From contig JACSYO010002166.1 of assembly GCA_016806645.1 (NCBI GenBank), positions 2,834,996 to 2,898,995 on the forward strand: a stretch of DNA of 64,000 nucleotides, in the 5' to 3' direction. Shown piece after piece: positions 57,155-64,000 of this stretch. This DNA is from Ophiodon elongatus (Eukaryota > Chordata > Actinopteri > Perciformes > Hexagrammidae). Under the pieces are notes generated by a model. It ran no database searches. It saw only the letters and a program-made list of their open reading frames with translations, and was not told the origin of the DNA. A program made the position numbers and the translations under genes. Within the stretch, counting starts at the first letter, position 1; every line of letters starts with the position of its first letter.

Positions 57155-57225
57155 GATGTGTGAAAAGAGAGATAAACGGGGTTGCTCGTACTTAAAGGCA
57201 GGGGCAGCCGGAAGTGACGTTGTTT
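57155..57225 (-). promoter_or_regulatory. Relict promoter of the RPL13A pseudogene
   Basis: The ETS/CRE composite CCGGAAGTGACG (57,208-57,219) and the surrounding GGGGCAG and CTCTCGTGGGAAGTGTGCGC blocks are kept from copy A. The pyrimidine run before the ATG is interrupted (CTCTCTTTTCACACATC). Confidence 0.5.
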
Positions 57226-57678
57226 TTCTCTCTCGTGGGAAGTGTGCGCAAACGTTCTATGGCCGCCTTTCGTATGGAGGGAGAACTTTACTTACATTAT
57301 ACCTAATATATTTTATTTATATGGGCCATTCTACCGAATTGGTTCAAAGTGCGGTCCCACAACAAGAAGTATTCAGACATAGATATTTACTAAGAATATA
57401 TTATGGTCTATTTAAACCCAAGGCATTAAATTAGATAGTGATAAGCTAAATATATACAAAATCATCATTTATAGGGTACTTTCTATTGGGAAGCAGCTGT
57501 CCCAAACCCTGACATCTAAATTTCAATTTCTGTAAATAACACGAGATTTTGTTCAATGGTGTAATTTCAAAGATCTTTATGATTAAGTTTAAACAGAAGT
57601 TGTAATATTTAGATTTATTGTGGGTTTAATTTAAAAATTAAAAAACTATACCCAAAAAATCATGTCCCCAGTTTTCAT

Positions 57679-60024
57679 GTCACCACCGAAACACAAGAGT
57701 TTTAGTCCATTGGCTGAGCCTGATTTTTAGCCACTGCATCCATGTCCCTCATGGCTGAATAGTAAGTAGCTAAATCTCATACTTTTGATATAAATGTGTT
57801 CTAAAGTCTGAAAATCGGCGTGTAACCTTAAGAATTGTCACTACCGAACACATATTCTCTTCAATTAAGTCAACTTTTTGGGGTTTTATGCAAAGTATTA
57901 TGTTTTTATGTGTGTACACCTCTTCAAAGACGTGTATGCTAGCCATCTGCTTTCGATAGTGACATGATCATTTCGGTAGTGACAAAATGGAATGGTGAGG
58001 GCAGCCCAGAGCACCTTTTGGAAGATTTTGAGAGAAAAATTAAAGCCAAAGTGTGCAAGCACCTCTTCAACATCCATCACCAGTACACACAACTACAATT
58101 CCTGTACAGATCTCTGAAAGAAGACGAAGCTATCCTTCACATTGACTATGCTGAAAACTGTCAGTGCAAATATGCAAAGGAGGTGCAGCAAGTCCATTTG
58201 GAGCATCCCACAGGCAGACTACACTGCACAATGCTGTTGTGTTCACCACAGATTGTACACTGACATTCTGTGCCTTGTCACCTTCCATGAAGCATGATCC
58301 TCCTACCATTTGGGCTCAGCTTGAACCAGTTCTTCAGTTCCTGAAGGAGAACAATCCGAGGCTCCAAAAGCTCTTCATCAGCGATGGGCCGACCATGCAA
58401 TATAGAGGAAAGAAGAACTTCTATCTCTTGAGCACCAATCCTTTCCGGATGGGATTTACCGCTGTAAACTGGAGTTTCATGGAAGCTGGTCACGGGAAAG
58501 GGCCTGCCGATGGCGTTGGAGCCACCATGAAGAGAACTGCTGATTCACAGGTAGCCAGGGGTACTGATATACCCACAGCGAAAGCCCTCTATGACACACT
58601 CCTTCCTCTCACCAAAGTCAAGCTCCTCTATGTGGAGGAAGCCCAGATAAACAGAGTAAGCACACTTCTTCCAAAAGAGCTGACCACCATCAAAGGTACA
58701 CTGAGCATTCATCAAGTAATCTGCACTACGCCTGGCACGATCCGTTATAGAGTGCTCAGCTGCTTCTGCAACAGAGAGGCCATCTGTTCCTGTTTCCACC
58801 CATCGTCCACCAACATTGCACCACAAGTACAGCCTGGAAGAGATGTAAGAACATCTGAACCAACAGCCCTAGAAGATGGAAGCCATTCCACCTCAAGCTC
58901 TGGGTGTGAAGGGACTCTCTGTGTAGTTGATGACTTCACTGAAGACCTTGTTGGAAAGTGGTGTGTCATCACATATGACGATGACCCATATCCCGGAATC
59001 ATTGAAGACATAGAAGAAGGTGATTTGTACATCTTTTCTTTTTTCCACGATATTTCTCTTTTTCAATTAATTCTCACTTGGCCATCTTCCATTCTCATAT
59101 TCTCATTCCCTTTGAATCAAACTTTATTTCATAGTCTTATAAGATTCCAATACAAGCAATACTTATCATATCTCGCCCAATGTCCTTTTATTTTACCCGT
59201 TATCTGTCTGCGGGTGCCCTTGAGGTCAAAGTCATGCACAACATTGGGCGAAACCGCTTTTATTGGCCGCGACTAGAGGACAAGGTCGTGACCTTAATCC
59301 CTCCACCAGTCACACAGAGGCATGTCCAGGTCAGCCCAAGAGTGTTCACCTCAGTATGTGAAAAACTAAATTTGTGAATGGATTTCTGATGGTGTCTGGC
59401 ACTGAACGCCCTTAAACATACAGTACAACATAATATCAGTTATTTGTCAATGTTTTCTTGTTCTCTTTTACTGAACCCACTTGGGTAATTTTCCATTGAT
59501 AAGTAATGTTTGTACTTTAAATGGTTCTGGAAGAACAATTGTTATGTCTTAAAAAATAAAATTATTCTATTGACCACGAAACATTTGTGTTTGTAATATT
59601 CCCAACCTAAGGCATGTTATGAGTTAAGATTAAGCAATAAGGTTGAGGAAATATGATACAACCTTGCAAACAAAATACTGTGGTCACTACCGAAACACTG
59701 AATGTTTTGTAAAAAATAAAGTATAGTGAGTTATCAACTAAAATGTTATGATACTGATTGGTTTAATATATGTTCAATTTTATCAATCATCAAATCTGGA
59801 ATCAATATGATCAGTATTATGCATTTTACAAAGAAATATTGCACTTAGATTTTGATGAATTGTATAAATTGAACTAAAAATGTAATTTTTATTGATTTAA
59901 TTTTGAAAACCTTCAAGAAATATTTGTAAAAATACTCTTCAGAGAAGGGAAGGAAACACAATCTTAACAGGTTAATAATAATAAATTGCTTACTATAGTG
60001 TATTACTATGTTTCGGTAGTGACA
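57679..60024. repeat. Subterminal repeated motif GTCACTACCGAAACAC in the transposon
   Basis: Occurrences: 57,679-57,694 (one mismatch), 57,837-57,851 (one base short), 57,952-57,964 reversed with one mismatch, 57,971-57,984 reversed, 59,683-59,698, and 60,009-60,024 reversed. The core CTACCGAA is also in both terminal inverted repeats. Clustering within about 700 bp of the left end and about 530 bp of the right end suggests transposase binding sites. Confidence 0.75.
57964..59377 (+). pseudogene. Degenerate DDE/D-type transposase-like gene
   Basis: Readable in two overlapping frames plus a likely second exon. Frame 1 (57,964-58,263) has FNIHHQYTQLQFLYRSLKED and HIDYAENCQCKYAKEVQQVH. A 1-nt deletion near 58,195 then shifts into frame 2 (58,164-59,276) with FGASHRQTTLHNAVVFTTD, LQKLFISDGPTMQYRGKKNF, SFMEAGHGKGPADGVGATMK and VGKWCVITYDDDPYPGIIED. 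A donor-like GAAG|GTGATTT at about 59,018 and a damaged acceptor (CTGCGG) near 59,212 would join to LEVKVMHNIGRNRFYWPRLE (59,219-59,278). The D of HIDYAEN, the D of FISDG and the E or D of the EAGHGKGPADG block are candidate catalytic residues; this assignment is inference. The N-terminal part is missing. I have seen this protein type as uncharacterised fish and invertebrate proteins but cannot name the family. Confidence 0.75.
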
Positions 60025-60223
60025 ATTTTTGGGTGAGGAAAAACATTCCAACACTGTCTGAAAATACAATATAAAAATGTACGGTTCTTTTACTAGATAT
60101 GTGTACTTTAGATATGGTACAATAGATATACGGACAAAGTTTTGGGAATAAAACATACAAAATCTTTAAATATTTCCAACCTGACTTTGAACCAATTCGG
60201 TAGAATGGCCCATATATACTGTG

Positions 60224-60238
60224 TGTGTATATATATAT

Positions 60239-60271
<33 letters not shown>

Positions 60272-60275
60272 TATA
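60224..60275. repeat. (TG)n-(TA)n microsatellite
   Basis: Short TG run followed by TA repeats, directly next to the right end of the DNA transposon; not present at the empty site in copy A. Confidence 0.9.
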
Positions 60276-61393
60276 CCTATATCTTTTTTATTTATAATAA
60301 TATGGTGCTCTCTTGATTCCAAATTGAGAATTTTTGTTTTTTACTATTCTCAATTTGTCTTTTCAGATTTAAACCTGGACCTTTGGTGAAAAGAGTTGTT
60401 ACTACTTGCCAATATTGGGCCAAAAATAAATACTCAATTGGGGTTTTGCTGAATTGAGGAAAAGACATGTTACTATGTAACATGCTTGTGTTGGGTCATG
60501 TAGAAATCCAGTGTATGTGACCTCTGTGCTTCAAAGACGGACTACCAATCGGGCGAAGTGAGCAACTACTCCAGGGCCCTCATTGACCCCATATGCAATG
60601 TGCAAGTTAGTTTGTGGTTATTTGATTAAATTTACATTTGGTTGGCAGTATGCACCACTAAAGCAGGATATCAACTGAAATGACACACAATCCCATATTC
60701 ACAAAATGCATTTAAACCCAGTAGGGTTGTGTAAAAAAAAAATCAACAGTGCATATTCCTAAATATTCCCAATATCAGTTATTATATACTTTTACCATAA
60801 TTCATTAGACCAAAATGTTTATATATTTACCTTATATCAAAAATGTAAGGGCTGCAACTAATGAATAATCACTTATCAGTTAAGATGCCAATTATTCATA
60901 ATATTAAATCGGTCGTTTATGAAATGTGTAATCACGAGTTCACAGAGCCCATGGTGAAGTCTTCAGAATGCTTGTTTTTCTGACCATCAGGACATAACCT
61001 TAAACATATTTAATGTGCATCAACATAAAACAGTAAAAAGCCCAAATCCTAACATATGCAACATTGAAATTAGAATATTTGGTAATTTTCCATTATAAAT
61101 TACTGAAACAAGTAATTCATTGGATTTTCTATTGATCAACTAATCATCACAGCACTAAAAGATAAAGCTACCAATGGCATTTACATTGCAAATTTATTTA
61201 TACATCACAAGGAAATAAGTTCAAGTTTTTGCCATGTGAAGCATTAAAAATATCTAGTTTTTTTCCACTTCGGTGTTTTGCATGCAACATACGTCACACT
61301 GACCACTGACCACAAAAATTGGTAAAGGCTTGAAGGACTTTTACAACTTGATTCACAGCACACCATGGAAACAATAATCACTCTATCAACAGT
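60276..61393. other. Spacer of copy B
   Basis: Paralogous to 50,300-50,660 and 52,576-53,040. No gene. A segment at about 60,379-60,555 has no counterpart in copy A. Confidence 0.55.
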
Positions 61394-61399
61394 TTTAAT
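61394..61399 (-). terminator. ATP5IF1 candidate poly(A) signal
   Basis: ATTAAA on the coding strand about 150 bp downstream of the ATP5IF1 stop codon, the common variant of the poly(A) signal. Confidence 0.55.
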
Positions 61400-61545
61400 A
61401 ACTCTCAAGCATTTACAGAATTACTTTTACATTCATGGCCGTCCTGGTGACACAGTGCATGCAGCAATCGAGTAAGTAGTAGAGGTGTCTGGCTGGGTAG
61501 GTGAGAATACTGGAACACGGTTTTTTTTCCACCAGAAGGTTTCAC

Positions 61546-62646
61546 TCAGTCGTCGTGCTTCAACTTCCTGATCTTTCCCTTGTGGCGGTCGATCTCACGT
61601 TGCATACGTTCAATCTCCTTTTTGTGGTGGTCAATTTCCTCCTGGTGATGCTGCTTCAATGCAGCCAGCTGCTCCTGCTCCTTACGTCTTGTGTGCAGAC
61701 GGAGATATAGTGGTGGGTGACAGAGGAGCAAAAGGATAAAGAGTGGGAGGGAACAGAGAACGGCCAAAGAGACAAACAGAGAAATTAGGACAGTAAGAGA
61801 TGATCTTAATAAAAAAAAAAAAAAAAAGGACACATAGGGTTAGTCCGCATTTGGTTGCTGTAAAAGAAAGTAATGCATACTTAAAGTACATCTCCTCCTC
61901 AGCCGCCTGCTTCTTCCCCATGGCTCCACCTGCCTCTCTGATGGACCCTCCACCGCCACCACCTTTTCCTGCACCTTTACCCAGCTCACCCAGCTGAGAC
62001 AGGGAGGGGAAATTAAGTTTAGTACAGAAACAATTGCTCTGTGGAGAATCATTTTAAGAGACAGTGGCTTCAAATTACACAGTTAAAGTTGATTTCTTTC
62101 CTGGATTTTGTTAACTAGACTTGCCAAACGTAATATTCAGCTAGAAGCAGTTGAACTAGATGCAATTGACCCTATTCTGAAGGTCAATAGTGCAACAGTA
62201 CACTTTGTCTGCTCAGTGATAATAGAGGCATTTGGAACAGACCAGAAACTGTTTGTGTCACAATGCAACCAAAACATCTGAGGACAAAACCAATAAATAG
62301 AACTGGATTCCTTTCCGAATAAGGTATTTTACCACGCAGCTACTGGTGTTATATTTAGACAAAACTTGCTGCGAGTTAAATTAATCCTTTGCAATTGAAG
62401 GCATTGTTGTATATCGGTCCTTAAAATTGAATTACTACAACATTCTTCAGACCTACAATCATGTCACCAACTGTTGTTTACCTACTTCCAGTTAGCTAAA
62501 ATTAGGCCAATTCATCTAAAATGATTCTCACACAGCAGTACAACACTCAAATTGCGTGTTTCCAGGACGCATTTTACCTGGTCGGATGACATCCTCAGCT
62601 GTGAGGTGACAAAACTCCTGACGGTAGGCCTAAAAAATCTCGCCAT
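61546..62646 (-). CDS. atp5if1: ATP synthase inhibitory factor 1 (IF1), mitochondrial, 3 exons
   Basis: Inhibits ATP hydrolysis by the mitochondrial F1Fo ATP synthase when the matrix acidifies. Exons: 62,578-62,646, 61,881-61,993 and 61,546-61,687, total 324 nt, 107 aa (human 106). Residues 1-23 (MARFFRPTVRSFVTSQLR...) are Arg/Ser-rich, like a mitochondrial targeting signal. A Gly-rich linker (GKGAGKGGGGGG) precedes the conserved inhibitory region SIREAGGAMGKKQAAEEEMY. The C-terminal coiled coil follows with LKQHHQEEIDHHKKEIERMQ and ends KLKHDD as in vertebrate IF1. The His residues of LKQHHQEE fall where the family's pH-sensing histidines lie. All introns are GT-AG. It is the surviving copy of the duplicated pair (dead copy at 53,040-53,660). 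The Gly stretch is longer than in mammals from memory. Confidence 0.96.
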
Positions 62647-62880
62647 GTTTGATACTCATGTGCGGAAACACTTCTGACTGGGGAGTGTGTCCTTGTCCTC
62701 AAAATACGCCACAGGACGGCGCCATTATGAGCCAGACGGGGGTGACGACACCAGCACCGAGTTGTTCTGTTAGCAAATCGAGGGATGCAACAATTCATAT
62801 ATGACCAAACACTACGCAAACGAATTTGATTTACATATAAGTAAGAAGCAATTGAATATATAGGTTTAAGGAAAAACACT
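62647..62880 (-). promoter_or_regulatory. ATP5IF1 promoter region
   Basis: About 72 bp upstream of the ATG the coding strand reads ATAATGGCGCC, similar to a YY1 site (AATGGCG; plus-strand 62,718-62,726), in a GC-richer patch. This fits a TATA-less housekeeping promoter. The start site is inferred. Confidence 0.4.
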
Positions 62881-63145
62881 GCGTCCCTTTTTCGAAATGG
62901 TACGGTCTCAAAAGTTTCGCACGTGCTCTACGTAGCTGCTGTCATCACGTTGATTTCAGGCGTTTCTTTTCTTTTTTATGAACATGTAGATTTTTACCAA
63001 ATATTACCGTATACAGATCTGCAATTTGTCTGTTTTCTTAAAGCAATCAATATAGTAAAACTATTGAACTAATGAATCATCTGTTTATACAAATGCATGT
63101 CTCGAATCTATATTTAATTGTATGGATACTTTGTTCCTTTAATTT

Positions 63146-64000
63146 GTCAACAATACATTCGTCATTTTCTTTACATTATGATTTAAATAACTATCACGGA
63201 CTATTTGTTTGTATTTCTTCATTATGTTCCTCATTATTTTTTCCAGCCTTTTGTATATTTTTTATGTTATTTGTTATAATTCAATTTCCAAATAAAGTTT
63301 TGGGGACAAAATTAAAATTCTGAAAGAAAAATAAAAACCTTGGATTTTTTTTGTTTATATCTTTAGCATATGTTGCAATAAAAGTTATTAAAAAATATTT
63401 CAGTTCAGATGCCTAGTCCTAAGCCCTTACAACATTTCTGTGGCACAAGTAGTGCATTATTAAAAAGTATGCCATGTCACATGACTTTGACCTATTACTG
63501 TAAATTGTCTTGGTAAGACCTAAAGGATGTCACTATGCTCCGTCATGTTTAGATACACATGCTTACTTTTTAATTTTCATAACTATTTAAACAAAATAAA
63601 ACCATGAACCATAAGGAATGCTTTGAAGGATTTTATTCAATGCACTAAAGACAGAATGCAGTCCCCTCGCTGAACAAACCAAACACTGGCTTATGTGGTG
63701 AAAGGAACCTCGCGGCCCCCCTTCCCCAAGTCCCCTGTCAAGACTTTGCCTGTCAGGCAACTCTGGGCTCACTCTGGCCCAAAACCAAGAGAAGAAACTA
63801 AGAAACACAGCATCAACTTAAAATTTCAAACCACATTCAACATTTTTTCACAATTCACATCATACGCCATTACTCGAACTCATTTAAGTTACATATGTAC
63901 AAGTATGGTTGGAACCTTGTCTGCAAACATATGCTTTAGAAAAAATAAAACAAGTTCCCTGCAGTGCATGTAAAAAATTATGTCTAACCTAAATTCAAAT
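63146..64000. other. Non-coding end of the window, possible 3' UTR of a neighbour
   Basis: No exon is recognised. An AATAAA on the plus strand (63,291-63,296) ends a T-rich stretch. On the minus strand AATAAA (plus-strand TTTATT at about 63,632) lies before a GC-richer segment at 63,655-63,790, which could be the 3' UTR of a minus-strand gene beyond the right edge. This is weak. Confidence 0.25.

Larger units (their letters stand above)
57323..60211 (+). mobile_element. 2.9-kb DNA transposon with 28-bp terminal inverted repeats
   Basis: The left end starts GGGCCATTCTACCGAATTGG and continues TTCAAAGT (57,323-57,350); the right end (60,184-60,211) is its exact reverse complement. ATAT flanks both ends (57,319-57,322 and 60,212-60,215), either a 4-bp target duplication or part of the inverted repeat, since ATAT is self-complementary. 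The empty site is seen in copy A (about 50,290-50,310). A dead transposase lies inside. A 4-bp duplication and DDD/E-type protein would fit the Sola superfamily, but this is a guess; superfamily is unassigned. Confidence 0.9.
53925..63145. repeat. Segmental duplication, copy B
   Basis: Direct duplicate of 47,612-53,920. The junction near 53,920-53,935 abruptly joins the right flank (AATTTGTCAATAAA) to RPL13A intron 6 sequence (CAGATCTAAATTTACTGCAG; partner at 47,612). Copy B is larger because it holds the exon 5-6 amplification (54.0-56.0 kb), the DNA transposon (57.32-60.21 kb) and about 175 bp extra at 60,379-60,555. Confidence 0.85.

Noticed and set aside
58278..59032. Three minus-strand frames of 71-95 codons
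   Set aside because: Antisense shadows of the transposase-like frame on the plus strand.

Overview
This is a stretch of a teleost fish nuclear genome, probably a spiny-rayed (acanthomorph) fish. The evidence is spliced genes with GT-AG introns, a ribosomal-protein gene carrying box C/D snoRNAs in its introns, fish-type LINE remnants (Rex3/RTE-like, L2/CR1-like), many microsatellites, and dispersed repeats I recognise as common in teleosts. Almost all ORFs of 60-120 codons here are chance frames in AT-rich non-coding DNA.

Positions 1 to about 47,300 are gene-poor: intergenic DNA or a very long intron. I find no protein-coding exon there. It holds decayed LINE pieces (9.7, 14.0, 15.3, 28.2, 32.1-32.8 kb and a LINE tail at 0.24-0.48 kb), a 26-copy 23-bp minisatellite (13.2-13.8 kb), one MITE (24.0 kb), several dispersed repeat families with two or three copies each, microsatellites, and two short inverted-repeat loci (23.0 and 31.1 kb).

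Positions 47.3-63.1 kb are the informative part. Two minus-strand genes, RPL13A (ribosomal protein uL13) and ATP5IF1 (mitochondrial ATP synthase inhibitor IF1), lie in a direct tandem segmental duplication. Copy A (47.6-53.9 kb) keeps the intact RPL13A (7 coding exons, 205 aa, four intronic C/D snoRNAs) and a wrecked ATP5IF1. Copy B (53.9-63.1 kb) keeps the intact ATP5IF1 (3 exons, 107 aa) and a dead RPL13A that lacks the last exon and has frameshifts. One gene therefore survives in each copy. After the duplication, copy A took a LINE insertion (50.66-52.57 kb) and copy B took a 2.9-kb DNA transposon with 28-bp terminal inverted repeats (57.32-60.21 kb).

The most unusual observation is inside the dead RPL13A. 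The block holding exons 5 and 6 is present three times in tandem, about 610 bp apart, separated by snoRNA copies. The two inner snoRNAs are mosaics of the intron-4 and intron-6 snoRNAs, as expected if unequal crossing-over between the two related snoRNA genes drove the amplification. Six snoRNA-like units and the promoter motif persist in this pseudogene, so it may survive as a non-coding snoRNA host. Positions 63.15-64.0 kb hold no gene I recognise.
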